Source: Pseudomonas sp. GL-B-19 (GTDB lineage Bacteria > Pseudomonadota > Gammaproteobacteria > Pseudomonadales > Pseudomonadaceae). Taken from it: a DNA stretch of 48,001 bases. The DNA lies in the NCBI RefSeq assembly GCF_019956415.1, contig NZ_JAHBDK010000043.1, positions 1 to 48,001 on the forward strand, given 5' to 3'. Below, in pieces: positions 26,022-34,479 of the stretch. The notes below the pieces were generated by a model that did no database searches, was not told the origin of the DNA, and worked only from the letters and a program-made list of their open reading frames with translations. The position numbers and the translations under genes are program-made. Positions within the stretch are counted from its first letter, which is position 1; the number at the start of each line of letters is the position of its first letter.

Positions 26022-26363
26022 GAAATGCCCTCAATTTTGATTGTTGAAACACGAACCCTGTAGGGGCTGGCTTGCCAGCGAAGGCGTCAGGTCAGTCAAT
26101 AGAGATGTTAAATGATTAGCCGCTGTCTCGGGTAAAGCCGACCAAGAGCGGTCATTTACCGGTGTCAACCTGACGTCTGTTCGGGTTTCGAAGTCAGAGT
26201 TGTCGATTCAGAAGTCCCGCTGGGCTTTAAAGGTCGTTCGTTACGAAGATAGCTGAACAAAACAACGCGAGCCCGTGAGGCGATGGCCTCACAGGTTGGC
26301 TGGTAAAACAGAGCACTAGGCTAATAAGTGAGCGCCTGACATGTGCCCTGTGCGGACAAAGCC
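26022..26363. other. Intergenic stretch between nudJ and the M66 protease
   Basis: It holds a single REP (26058-26092, CTGGCTTGCCAG type) and a 7-bp GC hairpin at 26275-26292. On the - strand that hairpin is followed after eight bases by a T/G-rich run, a weak candidate terminator for the protease gene. The promoter of the nudJ unit must also lie here, but I could not pick one with confidence. I see no gene. Confidence 0.5.
26058..26092. repeat. Single REP sequence
   Basis: CTGTAGGGGCTGGCTTGCCAGCGAAGGCG, of the same type as the REPINs at 17669 and 36821. No facing partner is present nearby. Confidence 0.75.
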
Positions 26364-28982
26364 CTACTCACCATTAATCGTGTAAGTAAGGTCTGTTTCA
26401 GCTGGCGCAATACTTTGCTGAAGTACGATATCACCATTGCAAACAAGCGTTACCGTACGTGGGTGGACAGACTCCGCGATGTTAATGTGGAATTTGTTCA
26501 TCACGTTGCTCTGTAAACGATTATTAGGCAGCTTGAAACGCTGAACGCCATTCTCGGATTCCACCCACAGCTGGCAGTCGGTTGAGGTCAGCGTGCTGCT
26601 GTCATCTGCATAAAGAAAGCCATAGGCTCCGTGCAAGGCGGGGTAAATGTAGCTTTGCAGTTCTCCTTGCGGATCGAAATAACCAACCAATGTCGTGACG
26701 GGTACGCCAGACGCTTGTGGGCGACGTTCAACACTCAGATCTTTCAGCTGCACTCGTTCGCTCCAGCGATCGCCATCAGAAATGTAGTATTTCTTGACCC
26801 CCTGCGATAGCTGAATGCTCAGGCCATTAATGTAAAGCTGTGTGTTATAGGTAGCATTATGATCAATAGTGATAACACGTTGATTATTTGCCTGTGAGGC
26901 TGGCGGAACATGAATGGACGAAGCCCAGTTGCCATCCCACATCGCTACATTGAGTACCTGGTAGTTGGCCAGCAGACTAATCAAATTAGATTCGGTCAGG
27001 TTGTTGGTGGGTGCAGTGACCCGCGTCATGCTCATATCCAAAACAATGCATTCACTCCAGATCGAACCGTTCGAAATATAATTGGTTTTCAAACCTCGGA
27101 CTACTGAAATGACCTGGCCGTTGATATAGAGCTGGCTGTTGTACCCGGCCCGATGATCGACGCTTATCACACATTGATTGTTGGCCTGAGAGGCAGGTGG
27201 AACAAAGATGGATTGGGTCCAGTTCCCATCCTCCATAAACACCTTTACCATTTGACTCTTATTGAATAGCGCCGAGAGGGTGTCTTCACTCAGGTCGTTA
27301 TTAGAAGCAGTGATCGGTCTGACGATGTCAAGCCTGTGATCATAGTGCTCCATGCGCTGGGTGGCCGGATCCCATTTGCGAAAACCTGTGGGTGAGTCGG
27401 ACGCGAATACCACTTTGCTTTCCAGAAACGCCTGGATGATTGTCGCCGTGTATGGGGTGTAAAGAGTGTAGCGGTTAAGCCGGGACATCGGCTCGCCACC
27501 GGCCATCGAATCACGCCCGAAAGCCCGACCATGGAAGGGCGGTTGGCATGTGCCTTCATGGCAAGCGTCCTGATCGGTGGATGTCGGCCAGAAGTTGGGG
27601 ATGAACTTACAATGGTTCGAGTCCCATCCCCAGGTTGAGTTGATCTCGTTGGCAGCTTGGTGCACAGAACCGTTAAAGCCGCCAGGGAAGTGCCCCAACC
27701 CATAATTGTGCCCCAGTTCATGGCTAAACTCGTTACCCAATGAACTGTCGAGGGTCACCATGCCCGCGCCACCCGAACCACCATGCACCTGAATACCGTT
27801 GGAGTATTTTCCCTGGCTGTTGTGAGCTGTGAGTTGAGCGGCTGTATAAGGGGTCCATTCGCCTCGGCCTGCCGAGCAGTTGACACCGTAGTTAGCATGG
27901 TTGATACCGAGTGAGATCAGTTCCTTGCCAATAACCCCCCGCATTGTGCCGCTATGCCATCCCCCCTCGCTCGGATCAAAATCCGTGAGCAACGTACCAT
28001 CAGCTAACATCACCTCGGGTAGATAGAGCGACTGATACTGGCTCACAATCATGCGTGTCACCGGGACTGTCTGGAAATATTCCCTGTGTGCATTGGGATC
28101 CTTTGCAAAGGCGTAAGCGTCACGCGGCGCCGTGAGCATGCCGATGTCGATGGTATTGATGAGCAGCTCGGTGGTGGCGCCGACCCATATATCATTCAAT
28201 TGCCCAGTCAAACTGTCGCTGTCAAAGCGCAGGTTAATGCCGGGCTTGATCCACTCGGCTGGAATTTCGACACTCCAGGTGTTTTCGGCATAGATGATCC
28301 CTTGGTTTTCCAGCTCGCCATCACGGACCCATCGTCCTGAGATAAACTTGAACTGATGGGCCTGTCCCACAGAGATCGATACCTCCTGATCTCTGTATAA
28401 AATAATCGAGTTGTAGCCGGCGCTGGACCGGGCACGCACCACCTTTCCTTCCAGGGTCGAACTGTTTGGCAGGTAAATATCTCTCACCCAGTTGCCATCT
28501 GAGGTTTGAATCTCGACCAAGGCGTTTTGTTGCAGCTTTTCCAGCAGGAAATTCCCGGACGGATCTCCCAGTTTATTAATTTCGCTGCCGCGGTTGATCG
28601 TGTAAGTGGAGCCTGGTGGCGGAGTGAAATCTATCTCATCATCCGGTAAATCATCAATGTAGTAGGCCGTTTTAGGCAGTTGATCAGGGCTGTTCAGTAT
28701 TAGCGGGCCAAACTGTGTCCCATCGCTGTTGGTAATCGTGACCTGCAAAGTATTAACGCTGCTCAACGGTTTTACCATGAGTAAGGTTTTGCGCTTTGCA
28801 ATTAGATGAGGCTGGCGGTCGTCGGGCTTGGGCGATGCCGGAAAGATTTGGCTTTGGGCGAACTTGATATTGGCCGCAAGTGTCCCCTGCAAGTCATTGG
28901 AGGGTTCATTGGTGTTGAAAACCAGTTTATCTGCACTCATTACAGTGTTGTCGTTCTGCACGACTTGGTTTTTCGGTTGCAT
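26364..28982 (-). CDS. M66-family zinc metalloprotease (StcE/TagA-like) without signal peptide
   Basis: An 872-residue metzincin-type protease. The zinc motif HELGHNYGLGH is at 421-431 (Glu422 catalytic) and the Met-turn SMAGG at 492-496; the M66 family includes the mucinase StcE and Vibrio TagA. Three related beta-rich modules of about 80 residues are present: 146-225 before the catalytic part, and 569-648 and 668-746 after it. The last two share PPASQANNQ and YN-QLYING. The C terminus (760-872) is another beta domain. AGGAGG 7 nt before ATG 28982 makes the start secure, yet the N terminus MQPKNQVVQNDN is hydrophilic with no Sec or Tat signal, unlike StcE. Two 60-base lines I counted have 47% and 53% GC, lower than the neighbours. 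It separates nudJ from idh, which I recall as adjacent in P. aeruginosa, so acquisition is likely. Confidence 0.9.
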   Translation of the reverse strand: MQPKNQVVQNDNTVMSADKLVFNTNEPSNDLQGTLAANIKFAQSQIFPASPKPDDRQPHLIAKRKTLLMVKPLSSVNTLQVTITNSDGTQFGPLILNSPDQLPKTAYYIDDLPDDEIDFTPPPGSTYTINRGSEINKLGDPSGNFLLEKLQQNALVEIQTSDGNWVRDIYLPNSSTLEGKVVRARSSAGYNSIILYRDQEVSISVGQAHQFKFISGRWVRDGELENQGIIYAENTWSVEIPAEWIKPGINLRFDSDSLTGQLNDIWVGATTELLINTIDIGMLTAPRDAYAFAKDPNAHREYFQTVPVTRMIVSQYQSLYLPEVMLADGTLLTDFDPSEGGWHSGTMRGVIGKELISLGINHANYGVNCSAGRGEWTPYTAAQLTAHNSQGKYSNGIQVHGGSGGAGMVTLDSSLGNEFSHELGHNYGLGHFPGGFNGSVHQAANEINSTWGWDSNHCKFIPNFWPTSTDQDACHEGTCQPPFHGRAFGRDSMAGGEPMSRLNRYTLYTPYTATIIQAFLESKVVFASDSPTGFRKWDPATQRMEHYDHRLDIVRPITASNNDLSEDTLSALFNKSQMVKVFMEDGNWTQSIFVPPASQANNQCVISVDHRAGYNSQLYINGQVISVVRGLKTNYISNGSIWSECIVLDMSMTRVTAPTNNLTESNLISLLANYQVLNVAMWDGNWASSIHVPPASQANNQRVITIDHNATYNTQLYINGLSIQLSQGVKKYYISDGDRWSERVQLKDLSVERRPQASGVPVTTLVGYFDPQGELQSYIYPALHGAYGFLYADDSSTLTSTDCQLWVESENGVQRFKLPNNRLQSNVMNKFHINIAESVHPRTVTLVCNGDIVLQQSIAPAETDLTYTINGE

Positions 28983-29340
28983 GACTAAACCTCCTGATTA
29001 GGACTCTAATTTTCCTGAACAGCACATGGCGCACTGCTTGAGTTTTATCCTAGAGTTGTCAGTTGGTTGAATTCAATGTTGTTGCGAGTCTGAAATCGGA
29101 TAGCCAAATACATTTGAATTTATGCGGGGTAGTGCAATACTCAAGTTTTTTTGAGTGTCTTGAATCGAATGATGAGTGTATTTTATTTATACCAACTGAA
29201 GCTGGATGGAAATAAATTAGTCCATAAAACTCTGTCTAGAGTTCGTCCAATTAGTCTGTGTGTTTACTTTAATTGCAGCCTGCACGCGGGTAGCTACGGT
29301 GAAGTCCAGAAAGAACGTCGGCAGCGCCAGGATATGAATC
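28983..29340. other. AT-rich upstream region of the M66 protease
   Basis: This region is very AT-rich (one 60-base line counted has 30% GC). It contains the 10-bp palindrome TTGAATTCAA (29067-29076) and the inverted repeat ACTCAA-N6-TTGAGT (29139-29156). It must hold the protease promoter, but no -35/-10 pair stood out. A short + strand open frame (29151-29456) crosses the idh terminator and is not credible. Confidence 0.5.
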
Positions 29341-29341
29341 G

Positions 29342-29378
29342 AGAAAAAAGAAAAGCGCCGACGTTGCCGCCGGCGCTT
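29342..29378 (-). terminator. Terminator of idh
   Basis: On the - strand an 8-bp stem AAGCGCCG / CGGCGCTT with a 10-nt loop is followed by TTTTCTTTTTT. It lies about 150 nt past the idh stop, so the transcript keeps a long 3' untranslated region. Confidence 0.85.
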
Positions 29379-29403
29379 CGATATTGCGATGTATCACGAT
29401 GTG

Positions 29404-29507
29404 TTTTTGCATCAAAAAGGTTTGATGCAAAAATACCTTTAAACACCGGCCCTTGAGGGCGCCCGCTCACAAACGATATACCTCAGGTATACGTTCAGTG
29501 ACCGGGC
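29404..29507 (-). other. Structured 3' untranslated region of idh
   Basis: Three inverted repeats follow one another between the idh stop and its terminator. 29461-29507 is a near-palindrome with 23-bp arms and 4 mismatches, centred on the perfect 15-mer TATACCTCAGGTATA. 29449-29460 is GCCCT-TG-AGGGC. 29404-29433 is a perfect 13-bp stem around AAGG built on TTTGATGCAAAAA. Such a chain could stabilise the mRNA or release a 3'-end small RNA; the 15-mer could instead be a protein site. Function is not known. Confidence 0.55.
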
Positions 29508-29526
29508 TTCTTGCATCCTTACAACC

Positions 29527-31752
29527 TTAAACCAGCGCAGCAACTGCTGCGTTGAAGGTTGCGCTCGGACGCATGGCTTTGCTGATCAGCTCGGCATCGG
29601 CGTGGTAGTAACCACCGATGTCCACTGGCTTGCCCTGAACGGCGTTGAGCTCGGCAACGATGGTTGCTTCGTTCTCGGCCAGGGTTTTGGCCAGAGTCGT
29701 GAACTGCGCTTGCAGTGCCGCGTCTTCAGTCTGGGCCGCCAGGGCTTGAGCCCAGTACAGCGCCAGGTAGAAGTGGCTGCCGCGGTTGTCGATGTTGCCG
29801 ACTTTGCGCGATGGCGACTTGTTGTTGTCCAGGAACTGGCCGGTGGCCTGATCCAGGGTCTTGGCCAGAACCAGCGCCTTAGGGTTGTTGTAGGTCACAC
29901 CCAGGTGCTCAAGGGAAGCGGCCAGGGCCAGGAACTCGCCCAGGGAATCCCAGCGCAGGAAGTTTTCTTCCAGCAGTTGTTGAACGTGCTTCGGTGCGGA
30001 ACCGCCAGCGCCGGTTTCGAACAGACCGCCGCCATTCATCAGCGGAACGATCGACAGCATCTTGGCGCTGGTGCCCAGTTCCATGATCGGGAACAGGTCA
30101 GTCAGGTAGTCGCGCAGTACGTTGCCGGTCACCGAAATGGTGTCCTTGCCTTCGCGAGTGCGGTCCAGGGTGAACTTCATCGCGTCGACTGGTGCCATGA
30201 TCTGGATGTCCAGGCCGGACGTATCGTGATCCTTCAGGTAAGCCTGAACTTTCTCGATCACTACGCCGTCGTGAGCGCGCATCGGGTCCAGCCAGAAAAT
30301 CGCTGGCGTGCTGCTTGCGCGAGCGCGGTTGACGGCCAGTTTGACCCAGTCCTGGATTGGCGCGTCTTTGGTCTGGCACATGCGGAAGATGTCGCCGGCT
30401 TCAACCGATTGCTCCAGCAGCAGGGTGCCTTTGCTGTCGGTAACGCGGACAACGCCGTTGGCCTTGATCTGGAAGGTCTTGTCGTGCGAACCGTACTCTT
30501 CGGCTTTTTTCGCCATCAGACCAACGTTTGGCACGCTGCCCATGGTGGTTGGGTCGAAAGCGCCGTTTGCCTTGCAGTCTTCGATGACCGCCTGGTAGAT
30601 GGTCGCGTAGCAGCGATCCGGGATCACAGCCTTGGTGTCGTGCAGCTGGCCGTCAGTGCCCCACATTTTGCCGGAGTCACGGATCATTGCCGGCATCGAG
30701 GCGTCGACGATGACGTCGCTCGGCACGTGCAGGTTGGTGATGCCTTTGTCGGAGTTGACCATGGCCAGCGACGGACGAGCGGCGTAGACCGCCTGAATGT
30801 CGGCTTCGATGGCAGCTTGCTGTTCAGCCGGCAGGGCTTTGATGCGAGCGTACAGGTCGCCGATGCCGTTGTTCAGGTTGAACCCGATCTGTGCCAGCAC
30901 GTCAGCGTGCTTGGCCAGTGCGTCTTTATAGAACTCGGCAACGATCTGGCCGAACATGATCGGGTCGGAGACCTTCATCATGGTGGCTTTGAGGTGAACC
31001 GACAGCAGCACGCCTTTGGCTTTGGCGTCTTCGATCTCGGCAGCAATGAAGCTGCGCAGAGCGTTTTTGCTCATGACCGCGCAATCGAGAATCTCACCGG
31101 CTTGTACGGTGGTTTTTTCTTTCAGGACGGTGGTAGTGCCGTCTTGAGCGATCAGTTCGATTTTGACGGCGTCAGCGGCTTCGATCAGGGCAGCTTTTTC
31201 GCTGCCGTAGAAATCACCGGTGCTCATGTGCGCGACGTGAGACTTGGAGTCCGCAGCCCAGGCGCCCATTTTGTGCGGGTGCTTGCGCGCGTAGTTCTTG
31301 ACCGACAGCGGTGCGCGACGATCGGAGTTGCCTTCGCGCAGAACCGGGTTCACGGCGCTGCCCTTGATTTTGTCGTAGCGCGACTTGGCGAGCTTGTCGG
31401 CGTCGCTGGTCACGGTTTCCGGGTAGTCAGGAAGTGCGAAACCCTGGGCTTGCAGTTCTTTGATTGCCGCTTGCAGCTGCGGAACAGAGGCGCTGATGTT
31501 TGGCAGCTTGATGATGTTGGCTTCAGGCGTAACGGCCAGGTCGCCCAGTTCGGCGAGGTGGTCGGCTACGGCTTTGTCACCCAGTTGCTCGGGGAAGCTG
31601 GCCAGAATGCGTCCTGCAAGAGAGATATCGCGGGTTTCAACGGCGATATCAGCCGAGGCGGTGAACGCCTCTACGATAGGCAACAGTGAATAGGTGGCGA
31701 GGGCTGGGGCTTCGTCGGTGAAGGTATAGATGATCTTCGAGCGGGTGGGCAT
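29527..31752 (-). CDS. idh: Monomeric NADP-dependent isocitrate dehydrogenase
   Basis: A 741-residue cytoplasmic enzyme that converts isocitrate to 2-oxoglutarate and CO2 with NADP. Its length and N terminus (MPTRSKIIYTFTDEAPALATYSLLPIVEAF) match the monomeric (about 80 kDa) type, unrelated in length to the dimeric enzyme encoded next to it. Conserved stretches include SDRRAPLSVKNYARKHPHKMG and DNRGSHFYLALYWAQALA. The Shine-Dalgarno is weak (purine-rich GAAGAGAGAG). It is transcribed away from icd. The 3' side carries unusually long inverted repeats before the terminator. Confidence 0.96.
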   Translation of the reverse strand: MPTRSKIIYTFTDEAPALATYSLLPIVEAFTASADIAVETRDISLAGRILASFPEQLGDKAVADHLAELGDLAVTPEANIIKLPNISASVPQLQAAIKELQAQGFALPDYPETVTSDADKLAKSRYDKIKGSAVNPVLREGNSDRRAPLSVKNYARKHPHKMGAWAADSKSHVAHMSTGDFYGSEKAALIEAADAVKIELIAQDGTTTVLKEKTTVQAGEILDCAVMSKNALRSFIAAEIEDAKAKGVLLSVHLKATMMKVSDPIMFGQIVAEFYKDALAKHADVLAQIGFNLNNGIGDLYARIKALPAEQQAAIEADIQAVYAARPSLAMVNSDKGITNLHVPSDVIVDASMPAMIRDSGKMWGTDGQLHDTKAVIPDRCYATIYQAVIEDCKANGAFDPTTMGSVPNVGLMAKKAEEYGSHDKTFQIKANGVVRVTDSKGTLLLEQSVEAGDIFRMCQTKDAPIQDWVKLAVNRARASSTPAIFWLDPMRAHDGVVIEKVQAYLKDHDTSGLDIQIMAPVDAMKFTLDRTREGKDTISVTGNVLRDYLTDLFPIMELGTSAKMLSIVPLMNGGGLFETGAGGSAPKHVQQLLEENFLRWDSLGEFLALAASLEHLGVTYNNPKALVLAKTLDQATGQFLDNNKSPSRKVGNIDNRGSHFYLALYWAQALAAQTEDAALQAQFTTLAKTLAENEATIVAELNAVQGKPVDIGGYYHADAELISKAMRPSATFNAAVAALV

Positions 31753-32245
31753 ATTCGGATTAACTCTCTCTTCTTTGCTAAAGCGTGCGCAGAAACTCGA
31801 GGGGCGCCGGGTAAGCGCGTTCGTTCAAAGTCATCCATGAGCCGAATATCGAGATTTCGTTGCTGTGATGTTGGGTGCATCAGTAGGGCGTCAAGCGTTC
31901 GGGCTGCGGTAACAGACCGGCTTTTCCGGCGGAAAGGCTCATCATAGAGCCGTCCAGCCTTCGTGACCCTTTAGTCAGCGGCGGCATTATACATAGGTAG
32001 CTGGCAATCTGCCGATGGTTCATGCATGACAATTCTCGTCCATTGGTCTAAAGGTCGCAGGGGCGAGTGGGGCGTAGAGTCATTCGTCGTGCTTGAGTTT
32101 GGCGCTTTTCCCTTTGCTTTCAGGCTTGTAGCCCGCGAGTCATGCAGCTTTGCGGCAGATGGATGGAACATAGGGTTTGCGCGCCGATTTAACTGGGTTA
32201 CGCTCGAACGAAGCCAGATGTTCAATCCAAACAATGGAGTTCAGC
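31753..32245. promoter_or_regulatory. Divergent control region of idh and icd
   Basis: These 493 bp hold the start regions of both isocitrate dehydrogenase genes. A perfect -10 hexamer TATAAT on the - strand (31986-31991) would start idh near 31979 and give a leader of about 225 nt, but no good -35 lies at 16-18 nt. For icd no clear promoter was found. No gene is seen here. Confidence 0.4.
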
Positions 32246-33502
32246 ATGGGATACAAGAAGATTCAGGTTCCAGCCGTCGGCGACAAAATCACCGTCAATG
32301 CGGACCATTCTCTCAATGTTCCTAACAACCCGATCATTCCCTTCATCGAAGGCGATGGTATTGGTGTTGATATCAGCCCGGTCATGATCAAGGTTGTCGA
32401 TGCTGCTGTTAAGAAGGCTTACGGCGGCGAGCGCAAAATTTCCTGGATGGAAGTCTACGCCGGGGAGAAAGCGACTCAGGTTTACGATCAGGACACCTGG
32501 CTACCTCAGGAAACCCTGGACGCGGTCAAGGATTACGTGGTTTCCATCAAGGGCCCTCTGACCACTCCGGTCGGTGGCGGCATTCGTTCCCTGAACGTGG
32601 CCCTGCGTCAGCAACTCGACCTTTATGTGTGCCTGCGCCCTGTGCGCTGGTTCGAAGGCGTGCCTAGCCCGGTGAAAAAGCCAGGCGACGTCGACATGAC
32701 GATCTTCCGTGAGAACTCGGAAGACATCTACGCCGGTATCGAGTGGAAAGCCGGTTCGCCAGAAGCGACCAAAGTCATCAAGTTCCTCAAAGATGAAATG
32801 GGTGTCACCAAGATCCGTTTCGACGAAAACTGCGGTATCGGCATCAAGCCGGTTTCGCTGCAAGGCACCAAGCGTCTGGCGCGCAAGGCCTTGCAGTATG
32901 TGGTCGACAACGATCGCGACTCGCTGACCATCGTGCACAAAGGCAACATCATGAAGTTCACCGAAGGTGCCTTCAAGGAATGGGCCTACGAAGTGGCCGC
33001 TGAAGAGTTCGGCGCGACCCTGCTCGACGGTGGTCCGTGGATGCAGTTCAAGAACCCGAAAACCGGCAAGAATGTCATCGTCAAGGATGCCATCGCCGAC
33101 GCCATGCTCCAGCAGATCCTGCTGCGCCCGGCCGAGTACGATGTAATCGCGACCCTGAACCTGAACGGCGACTACCTCTCCGACGCACTGGCGGCAGAAG
33201 TGGGCGGTATCGGTATTGCACCGGGCGCCAACCTGTCCGACACCATTGCCATGTTCGAAGCGACCCACGGTACTGCGCCGAAGTACGCCGGCAAGGATCA
33301 GGTCAACCCGGGTTCGCTGATCCTGTCTGCTGAAATGATGCTGCGCCACATGGGCTGGACCGAAGCGGCGGATCTGATCATCAAGGGCACCAACGGAGCG
33401 ATCTCCGCCAAGACCGTGACCTATGACTTCGAACGTCTGATGGATGGGGCGACGCTGCTGTCTTCGTCTGCGTTTGGTGATGCGCTGATCTCGCATATGT
33501 AA
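32246..33502 (+). CDS. icd: Dimeric NADP-dependent isocitrate dehydrogenase
   Basis: A 418-residue TCA-cycle enzyme of the isocitrate/isopropylmalate dehydrogenase family. The substrate loop PVGGGIRSLNVALRQ carries the serine that AceK phosphorylates in E. coli, in TPVGGGIRSLN. FRENSEDIYAGIEW and the nucleotide-site segment ATHGTAPKYAGKDQVNPGS follow. ATG 32246 (MGYKKIQVPAVGDKI) is 6 nt after GGAG; the open frame begins 69 nt earlier without homology. Divergent from idh, with its own strong terminator. Confidence 0.97.
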   Translation: MGYKKIQVPAVGDKITVNADHSLNVPNNPIIPFIEGDGIGVDISPVMIKVVDAAVKKAYGGERKISWMEVYAGEKATQVYDQDTWLPQETLDAVKDYVVSIKGPLTTPVGGGIRSLNVALRQQLDLYVCLRPVRWFEGVPSPVKKPGDVDMTIFRENSEDIYAGIEWKAGSPEATKVIKFLKDEMGVTKIRFDENCGIGIKPVSLQGTKRLARKALQYVVDNDRDSLTIVHKGNIMKFTEGAFKEWAYEVAAEEFGATLLDGGPWMQFKNPKTGKNVIVKDAIADAMLQQILLRPAEYDVIATLNLNGDYLSDALAAEVGGIGIAPGANLSDTIAMFEATHGTAPKYAGKDQVNPGSLILSAEMMLRHMGWTEAADLIIKGTNGAISAKTVTYDFERLMDGATLLSSSAFGDALISHM

Positions 33503-33515
33503 GCGAATCGGCACT

Positions 33516-33543
33516 AAAAAAACCGCCTTCGGGCGGTTTTTTT
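33516..33543. terminator. Bidirectional terminator between icd and cspD
   Basis: AAAAAAACCGCC and GGGCGGTTTTTTT form a perfect GC stem with a T run in both directions. It serves icd on the + strand and cspD on the - strand, which converge here. Confidence 0.93.
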
Positions 33544-33564
33544 ATGACTGGATGACGGGTTGCG

Positions 33565-33840
33565 TCAGCTCGACACTTTTTCTTCTTCGATAATAGGCAC
33601 TGCCCGTTCGGTTTCTGCAGCCGTGATTTTTACGGCATGCAGCCCTTTGGGGCCCTGCACGATATCGAAGTTTACAGCTTGCCCAGCCTTGAGCGTTTTG
33701 TAGCCGTCCATCTCGATGGCCGAATAGTGGGCAAAGAAATCGATGTCCTTGCCATCCTCGTCACGACCTTCTCTGGCGTCGGTGTTAATGAAACCGAATC
33801 CCTTGGCATTGTTGAACCATTTCACCTTGCCGACTGACAT
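33565..33840 (-). CDS. cspD: Cold-shock domain protein CspD
   Basis: A 91-residue cold-shock (OB-fold) protein that binds single-stranded nucleic acid. CspD of E. coli inhibits DNA replication in starved cells. RNP1 (KGFGFI) and an RNP2-like segment (DFFAHYSAI) are present, followed by an acidic tail. ATG 33840 (MSVGKVKWFNN) is 8 nt after GAGGG; an ATG two codons up is too close to it. An ACTCCA-N4-TGGAGT stem lies in the leader. Divergent from clpS, an arrangement also seen in E. coli. Confidence 0.93.
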   Translation of the reverse strand: MSVGKVKWFNNAKGFGFINTDAREGRDEDGKDIDFFAHYSAIEMDGYKTLKAGQAVNFDIVQGPKGLHAVKITAAETERAVPIIEEEKVSS

Positions 33841-34065
33841 GCTCATATCCCTCTGCAACAGACTCCATCACTGGAGTATCATCCAGTACATCCGCAGCCG
33901 GTCTCTATAATTAATATTGACTCCGCGGACCTTTTTTACCCACTGTGGGCTCTATTGGTTGTAACACCGTTTTTCCGATAGTCAAGGTGACCGGGCGGTC
34001 AGTGTTGAAATCGTCCATAACCGCCCCCACCACTGTATTAGCACAACTGACGAACCTTTCTTTCC

Positions 34066-34449
34066 ATGCATGCAATCAGCCAGATTCGACTAACATTCAA
34101 TCAGGATCGCCCGACTCTCCAGAAAGATCGCCCGGAGGAACACGACGACGATTCCGCAGGCATTGCTGTTCAGGAGGCGAAGCCTGCGTTACAGGCACCG
34201 CCGATGTACAAGGTGGTTTTGTTCAACGATGACTACACACCGATGGATTTCGTCGTCGAAGTGCTCGAGGTGTTTTTTAACCTGAATCGCGAGCTGGCGA
34301 CCAAGGTCATGCTGGCCGTCCATACAGAAGGACGGGCAGTATGTGGAGTGTTTACCCGCGACATTGCCGAGACAAAGGCCATGCAGGTCAACCAGTACGC
34401 CAGGGAAAGCCAGCATCCGCTACTCTGTGAAATCGAGAAGGACGGTTAA
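34066..34449 (+). CDS. clpS: ClpS adaptor for N-degron substrates
   Basis: A 127-residue adaptor that hands proteins with destabilising N-terminal residues (Leu, Phe, Trp, Tyr) to ClpAP. The core LFNDDYTPMDFVVEVLEVFF carries the binding-pocket Asn-Asp-Asp and Met, and AVHTEGRAVCGVFTRDIAETKA follows. The flexible N-terminal tail, needed in E. coli for delivery to ClpA, is present and acidic (EEHDDDSAG). The ribosome site is weak. Followed 30 nt later by clpA. Confidence 0.95.
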   Translation: MHAISQIRLTFNQDRPTLQKDRPEEHDDDSAGIAVQEAKPALQAPPMYKVVLFNDDYTPMDFVVEVLEVFFNLNRELATKVMLAVHTEGRAVCGVFTRDIAETKAMQVNQYARESQHPLLCEIEKDG

Positions 34450-34479
34450 TCGCCGACCACTTGGGTATGAGGTGAAGCT

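Noticed and set aside
26275..26292. Hairpin downstream of the M66 protease as a firm terminator
   Set aside because: The stem is only 7 bp and the T-rich run begins eight bases later and is broken by G, so I list it only as a weak candidate within the intergenic entry.
29151..29456. 101-residue + strand open frame between the protease and idh
   Set aside because: It crosses the idh terminator and the structured 3' region, lacks a good ribosome site and has no recognisable family.
32177..32245. N-terminal extension of icd in the open frame
   Set aside because: The extension has no homology to the family, while ATG 32246 has GGAG at the right distance and gives the normal length.
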